Shown here: positions 19,869-26,319 of the stretch, one piece after another
Layout of the letters: each line of letters begins with the position of its first letter
Position numbering within the stretch: position 1 is the stretch's first letter
Assembly: GCA_015233035.1 (NCBI GenBank)
Contig: JADFYM010000001.1
Span: 62,001 to 126,000, forward strand
DNA: 64,000 nt
Reading direction: 5' to 3'
From: Magnetococcales bacterium
GTDB taxonomy: Bacteria > Pseudomonadota > Magnetococcia > Magnetococcales > Magnetaquicoccaceae
Program-made: the position numbers and the translations under genes
The notes under the pieces: model-generated
The model's input: the letters and a program-made list of their open reading frames with translations, nothing else
Told to the model about the DNA's origin: nothing
The model's database searches: none

Positions 19869-20125
19869 TTGTACACATCTCCTCTGGACCGAACGCGCTC
19901 CACAGTGATAATCCGCAGTTCGTCTTGTCTATCATAGACAACCCGCCAACCACCCACCCGAAGCCGCCAAAACGGACTGTTGATCAATGGCTTCACATCC
20001 AAAGAGGCATCGTCTGGATCACGACCCAGTTCCATGATTTTCTCAGTAATGCGCAGACGATCATTGACCGGAAGCGTTTGCAGCTTGCGCTTGGCTTCGC
20101 GTCGGATTTGAATTTGGTAGCCCAT
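19865..20125 (-). CDS. RelE/ParE-family toxin
   Basis: A basic 86-residue protein of the RelE/ParE fold: YQIQIRREAKRKLQTLP, then the strand-rich end WRLRVGGWRVVYDRQDELRIITVERVRSRGDVY. RelE-type members cleave mRNA on the ribosome and ParE-type members inhibit gyrase; the C-terminal Arg/Tyr pattern favours RelE. The start chosen is ATG 20125; a longer frame to 20161 has no family similarity. Toxin-first order with an XRE antitoxin is like higBA and several relE pairs. Confidence 0.88.
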   Translation of the reverse strand: MGYQIQIRREAKRKLQTLPVNDRLRITEKIMELGRDPDDASLDVKPLINSPFWRLRVGGWRVVYDRQDELRIITVERVRSRGDVYK

Positions 20126-20189
20126 GGTTACATTTATAACCCAGCACAGGTTATAACGCAATCAAAAACAACCTCATCCTGCGCATCTC

Positions 20190-20792
20190 TCACGCCGGGG
20201 GCGGCGAATCTGCCTCAGGCTCACGCCGCAGAGTTTGCACCTTGACCGCTTTGGGTGTGGTGACGCAGGCCTCCCGACACAAGGCACAGCCGATACAAAG
20301 GGAGGCCACGATTGTGGGACGGGGCCCTGCCCAATGGATGGCACCAGGAATGGGACAGACTGAACCACAGGCCCCGCATTCCGGTCCCTGATATGGCAGA
20401 CACAACCCCGGATCTATGGTCACCTGGGCCAGGCGTGGCAGGGGTGGCCCGGCACCCGTCTCTACAGCAGGCCGTTGCAGGGCACTGGGCTCGCAGACTT
20501 GCACACACGGCCAATCGGAACACAGATGGCAGCCGTGCGTCAACAGGTCCATGGCCGGTGTCGCCGCCGCCCGCACCCCCACCCGCAACGGCAGGGCAAA
20601 CAAAACCCCATGGGGGCAAGCCTGAATGCACCGGTCGCAACGGGTACATGAGAGCAGAAAGGCCATCTCCCGCTGGGCATAGGGGGGCCGAAACCAGCCA
20701 GCAGACCGCTGTTCCACCCCACTTTCCACCCCGTTGACCACGGTTTGCAGTGCTTTTTGCAACCCCAGGCGAAAAAAATGGCGACGCTCCAT
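20190..20792 (-). CDS. NapF-like polyferredoxin
   Basis: Iron-sulfur protein of 200 residues with about four [4Fe-4S]-type Cys groups: CTRCDRCIQACP, CHLCSDWPCVQVCEP, CGACGSVCP and CIGCALCREACV. The N-terminus MERRHFFRLGL is like NapF/NapG. There is an RR pair but no hydrophobic TAT core, so it is probably cytoplasmic like NapF. ATG overlaps the stop of the membrane protein upstream (TAATG). It is likely to exchange electrons with that membrane partner or assist NapA maturation; the exact assignment within the NapF/NapG group is uncertain. Confidence 0.82.
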   Translation of the reverse strand: MERRHFFRLGLQKALQTVVNGVESGVEQRSAGWFRPPYAQREMAFLLSCTRCDRCIQACPHGVLFALPLRVGVRAAATPAMDLLTHGCHLCSDWPCVQVCEPSALQRPAVETGAGPPLPRLAQVTIDPGLCLPYQGPECGACGSVCPIPGAIHWAGPRPTIVASLCIGCALCREACVTTPKAVKVQTLRREPEADSPPPA

Positions 20793-22366
20793 TACAACCT
20801 CATGACCATGTTCTGGACCACCAACCAGAGATTCAAACCCGTACATCCCCCCAAAAAGAGCAGCAGAGGCAGCAGGATGCGCCGCTGCCGACCCAACACC
20901 CCAATCCGCTGGCGCACAATGGCAACCGCCAACCCATAACCCAACAAAAACAACCCTCCCTGACACACATACAGCCAGGATTCCGGGATCAGCAACGTCA
21001 TCATGCGCCACTGCTGTTCCATGGCGGTCATGGGCAAGGTGCCGCTGCCAAAGGGGTTGAGCATTACCTGCGAGATACCGGCACTCTCCCGGACCAGATG
21101 GCTCAGGTTATGCGCCAGGTGGTAGGCAAAAGCGACGGGCAGGACGGCAAACGAACAGAGGGCAAACACCCGGCGAAAAGGAAGCCTGGTCCCGGCCAGG
21201 CGGTGCGTGACCGCCACCGCCAGGGTATAGAGCAACACCGGCACGACCAGACAGACGCCCATGCCCAACGAAAAAGCGAGGAGCCACCCCCCCCGGTTGC
21301 CCACCAGAGTACTCAAAAAGGGAATCATGGCGCATTGGGACGCTTCCCAGGCGGGCAGCATGGTCAGCCCATGAAAAGTGGTGAGAGCGAGCAACAGCAC
21401 CATAAACCAGGCCTCATCCCAATGGGGACGTGCCCCGACCGCCGCCTCGGTGGCCATGGGACGCAGTCGCCAGGCAATATTGTGCTCCGGGCAACTCAAG
21501 AGGCAGGCCCCGCAGGAGAGACAATAGGTGTTCTGGGTCAGGCGACCCATGGTCAAAAAGGTCGGACAGGGTTCCATCTCCTGGGATCCATGATAGCATT
21601 CCAGAGTGGTGCAGCTGCGGCACCGGTCCGGTTGCACCGGACGCAGTTCCAGGGGGGCCAATTGGGCATAAAAACCGATGGTGCGGCCGATGGGACAGGC
21701 ATAGCGACAAAAAGACTTGCGCTCGAACAGGGCCTGGCTGGTGGTGGTCAGCACCACCATCAGCAGGGCCAGCAGGGCGGTGGCCTCAGGATTGGCAGGG
21801 AGCCCCACCCCCAATTCCAGCCAGGTCAGGCCGATCAACAAGACCAATGCGGGCCAGACGGTACGCAAGGGGGCGGGCAGACGCCAGCCCAGGCCATGGT
21901 CCGTCTCACCCCGTCGCCACCAGTGCCGCCGGTTCAACCAGACGGCAAGGGCATCCCATGGACAGATGGCGCACCACGCCGAACCCAGCCAAAAGACCGA
22001 GAGAATGACCAGAGTCCACCACAAGATCCAGGTGAATGTAGTGGCAAAGTTGCGTTCCGGCCAGGGTACCCCCCACAAGCCCGCCGCCATGACCAACAGC
22101 AGGACAGCCGTGGTGATCAGGCGCAGGACCACCAGTGGCCAAGGCGAGGCGGTCAAAAATGTCTGCAACGGGCCCAGCAACGGCAGGCGTTGCAGCGGCC
22201 AAAAACGCGCTGGACGGGTGGCCGGGGGCTTGGCGAGCAAGGCATAACCGGCGATCAGGCAGACGCCCACCAGGATTGCCCACCCCCACGTCGGGGGCAT
22301 ACCGGGATGAATCATGAGATGGGCATCATCCGGCAGACAATAGGTGCTTTGGGTCACGGCTGGCAT
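20792..22366 (-). CDS. NapH/CcoG-like membrane iron-sulfur protein
   Basis: Polytopic membrane protein of 524 residues with about ten hydrophobic segments. It carries the NapH-type motifs WCAICPWDAL and FCRYACPIGRTIGF (CxxCP type), then a Cys-rich loop (CRSCTTLEC...) and CLSCGACLLSCP. Unlike NapH (about 290-340 residues) it has an extra C-terminal membrane half with several His residues (HRLAG, YHLAHNLSHLV). That could be a quinone or heme site, but this is speculation. It lies between a FixH-like gene (6 bases) and the NapF-like gene (1-base overlap), so the three form one unit. A second quinol-linked electron entry beside napH at 24025 is a reasonable reading. Confidence 0.8.
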   Translation of the reverse strand: MPAVTQSTYCLPDDAHLMIHPGMPPTWGWAILVGVCLIAGYALLAKPPATRPARFWPLQRLPLLGPLQTFLTASPWPLVVLRLITTAVLLLVMAAGLWGVPWPERNFATTFTWILWWTLVILSVFWLGSAWCAICPWDALAVWLNRRHWWRRGETDHGLGWRLPAPLRTVWPALVLLIGLTWLELGVGLPANPEATALLALLMVVLTTTSQALFERKSFCRYACPIGRTIGFYAQLAPLELRPVQPDRCRSCTTLECYHGSQEMEPCPTFLTMGRLTQNTYCLSCGACLLSCPEHNIAWRLRPMATEAAVGARPHWDEAWFMVLLLALTTFHGLTMLPAWEASQCAMIPFLSTLVGNRGGWLLAFSLGMGVCLVVPVLLYTLAVAVTHRLAGTRLPFRRVFALCSFAVLPVAFAYHLAHNLSHLVRESAGISQVMLNPFGSGTLPMTAMEQQWRMMTLLIPESWLYVCQGGLFLLGYGLAVAIVRQRIGVLGRQRRILLPLLLFLGGCTGLNLWLVVQNMVMRL

Positions 22367-22372
22367 GGCGGA

Positions 22373-22930
22373 TCAGGCCAGCGAACGGGGTATGGAACGG
22401 CGGCGTTTCTGGATGGCCACCCAGCCCAGCACCCCCCCCATGATCCCGATTGCCAACAGCAGTGGCCATAGCGTGGTGCGCTCGCCAATGCGGATGGGCA
22501 AATCGACGATATAAGGCTCGTTGTTGGCGGTAAATTCAGCGGTCAGGATATAATCCGACTCTTCGTTGAAGACCACAATCTGCCGATAAATATTGTCTGT
22601 GGGTATCTGGGTGCCCAACGCCTCCCGCCGCTGGTCGCCAAACCAGGTATCGTCGCGGACAAAAAAGTGGACCGGTTCGCTGAGGGGGGCATGGGTATCC
22701 AGATGGGTGGCATAGAGCTTGACCCGGCTCTCCTCCCCCGCTTTGGGAAAGGCGGGATAGAGCATCATGTTGACGGTATAGTGGCCGATCAATGTTTCCA
22801 CCAGAATGGCGGGCGGAGTACGGGAGTCCTCGTTCCAGATATAGGCGGGGCGTCCCAGAACATGGTGGGCCCAGGCTGTGTTGCTGGCCAACAGCAGCAG
22901 CAGGCTCAACAAGAGTTTGGCAACGTTCAT
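22373..22930 (-). CDS. Periplasmic single-anchor protein, possibly FixH-like
   Basis: A 185-residue exported protein. It has a signal peptide (about 1-22, cleavage near NTAWA-HH), a beta-rich periplasmic domain, and a C-terminal membrane anchor (about 152-172, LWPLLLAIGIMGGVLGWVA) with a short basic tail RRRS. The segment FTANNEPYIVDLPIRIGE resembles FixH-type domains. The His-His and Met-Met motifs (AHHVLG, VNMMLYP) near the mature N-terminus might bind copper. Start at ATG 22930 behind AGGGAG; longer frames run into the hairpin repeat. It heads the three-gene unit with the membrane ferredoxin proteins. Family identity is tentative. Confidence 0.75.
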   Translation of the reverse strand: MNVAKLLLSLLLLLASNTAWAHHVLGRPAYIWNEDSRTPPAILVETLIGHYTVNMMLYPAFPKAGEESRVKLYATHLDTHAPLSEPVHFFVRDDTWFGDQRREALGTQIPTDNIYRQIVVFNEESDYILTAEFTANNEPYIVDLPIRIGERTTLWPLLLAIGIMGGVLGWVAIQKRRRSIPRSLA

Positions 22931-23045
22931 CACCAACAAGCTCCCTGTAAAAGGATTTTGCTGATCGTTCCGGCCATTGCCGGGGAGAGCGGTGCACCGT
23001 CCCCCCCCAGATTCCCCACCCTGTTTCCTGATATAAAGATATTGC

Positions 23046-23117
23046 GGGTCCAGGGGGATCATCCCCCTGGTGGGGTCCAGGGGCAAAGCCCCTGGTGGGG
23101 TTGGGGGCAAAGCCCCC
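23046..23117 (+). repeat. Modular hairpin repeat, copy 1
   Basis: Three short palindromic stems (CAGGGGGATCATCCCCCTG, AGGGGCAAAGCCCCT, GGGGGCAAAGCCCCC) joined by the constant linker GGTGGGGT(CC). The same architecture recurs at 25779, 26205, 44595, 48641 and 60765 in both orientations. Confidence 0.9.
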
Positions 23118-23151
23118 ATGAGCCACAACAATCATCCAAGGTCTCAAAACG

Positions 23152-23302
23152 GGCCTTGATCATCGTTTCGGCCATTCCAGCCAGAACCCTGGATTCCCGC
23201 CTTCGCGGGAATGACGAGCGAATTTCGTGTCATACCCATTCCCATCATGCCCGCGAAGGCGGGCATCCAGGAGAGTTCGTGGACGAAACGACGATCAAGG
23301 CC
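23152..23302. mobile_element. MITE-like element, family 1, copy B
   Basis: A 151-bp non-coding element with terminal inverted repeats GGCCTTGATCATCGTTT / AAACGACGATCAAGGCC (16 of 17 matching) and internal palindromes as in copy A at 2064. It is flanked by 8-bp near-direct repeats TCAAAACG (23144-23151) and TCAAAAAG (23303-23310). The right-hand target copy contains the napG stop codon. It is the single-unit form of the family. Confidence 0.83.
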
Positions 23303-24025
23303 TCAAAAAGGCACCACCCCCGGTCGCGGCGTCTCTCCCGCCTCCGGTTGTGCCGGTACGCCATGCCCTGTCACACCCGCAGACGGGTTGACTGCCGGTG
23401 GCAAGGCACTCTCAGGAATAATCGCTGCCGGGGCATATTGAACCAGCGAACGCTCTGCGATGCGAATGGGCCGACTGGGATGGGGGCATACCTCCACGCA
23501 CACTCCGCATCCCACACATCCTTTAAGCACCACCGGTCGATAAAAGTTGGCAAAGACAAAGGTGATGGCCTCTTTGCCGACGGGGCAGACATTGGCGCAG
23601 GCACCACACACCCCGCGATCCACCCAGGGATAGCAGGCCGAACGGTCAATCTGGGCAATACCCATGGCCACTTCCCGTTTGGGGGTAGCGGTCAGGGCGT
23701 TGGTGGGACAGACTTCCATGCACCGCCCGGAGAGGATACACCCTTTTTTGGCGGGATTGATATACGGGGTGTTGACCTTGTTGCCCCCTTCCCGACCATA
23801 AAACCGAATGGCCTGCACCGGACAGACCTCGCCACACAAGCCACAGCCGATGCAGGCCTCTATAAAGGCGTTGTCATCCCGCAGGGCACCGGGAGGACGC
23901 AGATGGGTATGCGGTGCGGCAAGGGCCTCTGGGGTCATCACCCTGGCCAGACCATAGGGGGTCGCGGCACCGGCCACCAGGGCCGCTGTCGCGGTCAACT
24001 GTTGCAAAAAGGTGCGCCGTTCCAT
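23303..24025 (-). CDS. napG: Ferredoxin-type protein NapG
   Basis: Exported iron-sulfur protein of 240 residues. It starts MERRTFLQQLTATAALVAGAA, a twin-arginine-like signal, followed by four [4Fe-4S] motifs: CIGCGLCGEVCP, CILSGRCMEVCP (the second Cys of the usual CxxC is replaced by Ser-Gly), CGACANVCPVG and CVGCGVCVEVCP. A Pro-rich tail follows. NapG passes electrons from the membrane NapH quinol oxidase towards the periplasmic nitrate reductase. Its ATG overlaps the napH stop by one base. The stop codon lies in the target-site repeat of the MITE inserted just downstream. Confidence 0.87.
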   Translation of the reverse strand: MERRTFLQQLTATAALVAGAATPYGLARVMTPEALAAPHTHLRPPGALRDDNAFIEACIGCGLCGEVCPVQAIRFYGREGGNKVNTPYINPAKKGCILSGRCMEVCPTNALTATPKREVAMGIAQIDRSACYPWVDRGVCGACANVCPVGKEAITFVFANFYRPVVLKGCVGCGVCVEVCPHPSRPIRIAERSLVQYAPAAIIPESALPPAVNPSAGVTGHGVPAQPEAGETPRPGVVPF

Positions 24026-25059
24026 CAGGCCACCTCTCCTTTGGCGGTCACACGGACCGCTGCCCGCCGGTGGGCAGGCCCCTGGTGGCCTGGTCCCTGA
24101 TCCGGCTGGTCCTGGATCCGGAGACGGAAAGTCAAGGCACGAGGAGGACAAACGGCCATGCAGGCCGTGCAATTATTGCATTCCTGGCCGAACGCATCCC
24201 GCATGGGGCGCAGGGCAAACGGGCACACCTTGTCGCACAGGGTACAGTCGTTGCAACGGTTGACCAGGCGTTGGATACGCACCAGGCGGTAGCGTCCCAG
24301 CAGGGCATAGAGGGCACCCCCCGGACACAGATAACGGCAAAATCCCCGCCTGGCCACCAACAGATCAAACAGCAGCGTGAGCAAAAAGAAGGTGGTACCG
24401 GCACCCACCCCATTGGCCGTCACCCAATACTGGATTTCCCGACCCACAATGAGGGGGGGATAGATGGCCGAAAAGACCACCGTTCCCAGGGCGGTGGACA
24501 AGCCCACCCCCACCGCCAACACCCCATATTTCAACCGCAGATCCATGCGCCTCCCCTGGGCGAGAATGCCGAGCCGGACGAGGCGGTGGCGCACGGCATC
24601 ATTGATCTCGTACAGCAGGGTCGCCGGACAGATCCAGCCGCAATAAAATCGCCCCAGCAACAGGGTCAATCCCACGGGCAGAAGGGCCGTCAGCAGAAAC
24701 GGCCAGTATAGTTTGAACTGGGCGGCCACTTGCCCCACGACCGCCAGGGGATCGGACAGTTTCAGGCCGAACAGAGTCCCGGACCAGGTATTGCCCTTGA
24801 TCATGTTCAGATTATTCGCCGGATCCGAGCGGGCGATGGGCGCGGTGAGCCACTCCATGACATCATAAATGCGTCGTTCATGGGGGGTCAGCAAATCATA
24901 AGCATGACCCGCCACAAAATTTTGATAAAGGCTGATGTAAGGCAGCAGAATCAGCAGGCAAAACACCAACAGGAGCACCAACCGGCGTACTGTGTTGAGG
25001 TGTCGCCACAAAAAAAAAGGCACGGGAGAATCCGGTTGCTTTTGCACGTGTTGTTCCAT
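24025..25059 (-). CDS. napH: Quinol dehydrogenase membrane component NapH
   Basis: Membrane protein of 344 residues with TM segments at about 24-44, 118-137, 178-200 and 218-240. It has the NapH signature FYCGWICPATLLYEIND and FCRYLCPGGALYALLG, then two cytoplasmic [4Fe-4S] motifs CNDCTLCDKVCP and CNNCTACMAVCP. It oxidises membrane quinol and hands electrons to NapG. It lies between a TAT ferredoxin gene (18 bases upstream) and napG (1-base overlap). The Arg/Gln/Gly-rich tail after the second cluster is poorly conserved. Confidence 0.9.
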   Translation of the reverse strand: MEQHVQKQPDSPVPFFLWRHLNTVRRLVLLLVFCLLILLPYISLYQNFVAGHAYDLLTPHERRIYDVMEWLTAPIARSDPANNLNMIKGNTWSGTLFGLKLSDPLAVVGQVAAQFKLYWPFLLTALLPVGLTLLLGRFYCGWICPATLLYEINDAVRHRLVRLGILAQGRRMDLRLKYGVLAVGVGLSTALGTVVFSAIYPPLIVGREIQYWVTANGVGAGTTFFLLTLLFDLLVARRGFCRYLCPGGALYALLGRYRLVRIQRLVNRCNDCTLCDKVCPFALRPMRDAFGQECNNCTACMAVCPPRALTFRLRIQDQPDQGPGHQGPAHRRAAVRVTAKGEVA

Positions 25060-25077
25060 CCGTCACACCTGTTGCCA

Positions 25078-25668
25078 TCAAACCGGGAGAGAAGTCTGCC
25101 GATGGGGGAAAATACGAATGGCCTGGGGCATTTGCAGGCACGACCTTTCGCACAAACCACACCCCACACAGGCCTCCAGAACGGTGGGCTGTTCCAGCAG
25201 ACCCACCTTGAGTGCCACATCCGGCAAGGGGCAGGCTCGATAACAGACACCGCAGGTCTTGCCCTGGTAGGAGAGACACAGTTGTTGATCGACCACCGCC
25301 TGGCCCATGTGAACCTGGGCGATAATCGCCTCGGCCTCCCGGGCAATCCGGGGAATGGCTCCAGAAGGACAGATTTCGCCGCACTTCATGCACAGAATGC
25401 ACGCCTGCTCACGGGGAATGATGAACGGCGTATCCAGGGAATAAGGGCCATTTTCCAGGCCAAAATAACGAATGGCCTGATTGGGACAGACTTGACCACA
25501 CTGTCCGCAACGAATGCACTGGGTGAGAAATCGCTCCTCCGGTCCCGCACCGGGGGGGCGGAGATAGCGCAGGTTGCGGGTGGCGGTGGGTACGGCACCT
25601 GCTGGATCCACGCCCAATGAGACCAATAAAAGGGCGAGTGTTTGCAGAAAAGTACGCCTTCTTTGCAC
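25078..25668 (-). CDS. TAT-exported NapG/NapF-type ferredoxin
   Basis: Iron-sulfur protein of about 196 residues with an RRRTFLQTLALLL twin-arginine-like leader and four Cys groups: CIRCGQCGQVCP, CILCMKCGEICP, CGVCYRACPLP and CVGCGLCERSC. I chose the GTG at 25668 with GGGGAG nine bases upstream; a TTG at 25707 is the outer limit. It is a paralogue of NapG two genes downstream, so the operon carries two similar exported ferredoxins. It could be NapG-like or the MauM/NapG sister; the family cannot be settled by eye. Confidence 0.82.
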   Translation of the reverse strand: MQRRRTFLQTLALLLVSLGVDPAGAVPTATRNLRYLRPPGAGPEERFLTQCIRCGQCGQVCPNQAIRYFGLENGPYSLDTPFIIPREQACILCMKCGEICPSGAIPRIAREAEAIIAQVHMGQAVVDQQLCLSYQGKTCGVCYRACPLPDVALKVGLLEQPTVLEACVGCGLCERSCLQMPQAIRIFPHRQTSLPV

Positions 25669-25778
25669 CTCGGTTTTCTCCCCATGGCGCGTCCAGTGAT
25701 TTGACAAAAGGGCAGAGACAACTGGGAAGGCGGCTTTCCCCTATTTCATCACATACATCGCAAAAAGCTATTATTCAT

Positions 25779-25855
25779 GGGGGTCCGGGGGAGATTATCT
25801 CCCCCGGTGGGGTCCAGGGGCAACGCCCCTGGTGGGGTCCGGGGCGAAGCCCCGG
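25779..25855 (+). repeat. Modular hairpin repeat, copy 2
   Basis: Stems GGGGGAGATTATCTCCCCC, AGGGGCAACGCCCCT and CCGGGGCGAAGCCCCGG separated by GGTGGGGTCC. Same orientation as copy 1. The loops differ between copies while the stems stay paired. Confidence 0.9.
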
Positions 25856-25897
25856 AAAAACAAGACCCTGGTGACGGAGTCAACAAAATGTTGCTAC

Positions 25898-26167
25898 TAT
25901 AACTGTGCGCGGTCATCAACAACACGTCCTGTCCCGTCATGCCCGCGCAAGGGGAATCCATCTGGCCTGTTGACCCTCCTGGATTCCCGCCTGCGCGGGA
26001 ATGACGCAGCCGCCCCATCCAGACAGGCGAAACGTTGTCCTGGATTCCCGCCTGCGCGGGAATGACGATGTCTGGGGTGCCACCTGGTGGCATAGGATAA
26101 AATCCCTGAATTTCCACCGGCACTGAAATTATTTTACTCATCGTCAATTGCAACCGTGCGCAGTATA
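25898..26167. mobile_element. MITE-like element, family 2, copy C
   Basis: About 270 bp bounded by imperfect inverted repeats (TATAACTGTGCGCGGTCAT at 25898; its inverse ends at 26167 in CCGTGCGCAGTATA). It contains two exact ATTCCCGCCTGCGCGGGAAT palindromes (25984-26003, 26044-26063). Relative of copy D at 44641. No coding content. Confidence 0.7.
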
Positions 26168-26204
26168 CGTCTTTTTTGATTCGTAGCCTTTTGATGCCCC
26201 AATT

Positions 26205-26253
26205 CGGGGCTTCGCCCCGGACCCCACCAGGGGGATAATCCCCCTGGACCCCT
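26205..26253 (-). repeat. Modular hairpin repeat, copy 3 (two stems)
   Basis: CGGGGCTTCGCCCCG and CAGGGGGATAATCCCCCTG joined by GGACCCCAC, i.e. the reverse orientation of copies 1 and 2, with one stem missing. It sits about 65 bp downstream of the napA stop and could end or stabilise that transcript. Confidence 0.85.
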
Positions 26254-26319
26254 GCCAATATGAACAACCTTTTGAGATGTGTGTAACGGAATGGGTCTAC
26301 CCGCCGCCCCAGAAGAGGG

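Larger units (their letters stand above)
22931..23302. other. Repeat-filled intergenic region upstream of the FixH-like gene
   Basis: A 372-bp gap that contains one modular hairpin repeat (23046-23117) and MITE family 1 copy B (23152-23302). Otherwise nothing coding is visible. It separates the napGH block from the FixH-like unit and may hold that unit's promoter. Confidence 0.7.
25669..26319. other. Repeat-rich gap between napA and the ferredoxin genes
   Basis: About 650 bp without a credible gene. It holds a modular hairpin repeat (25779-25855), MITE family 2 copy C (25898-26167) and an inverted hairpin repeat (26205-26253). The longest reading frame across it is made of repeat sequence. 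The stacked hairpins probably reduce read-through from napA to the napGH genes, or process the transcript; this is inference. Confidence 0.75.
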
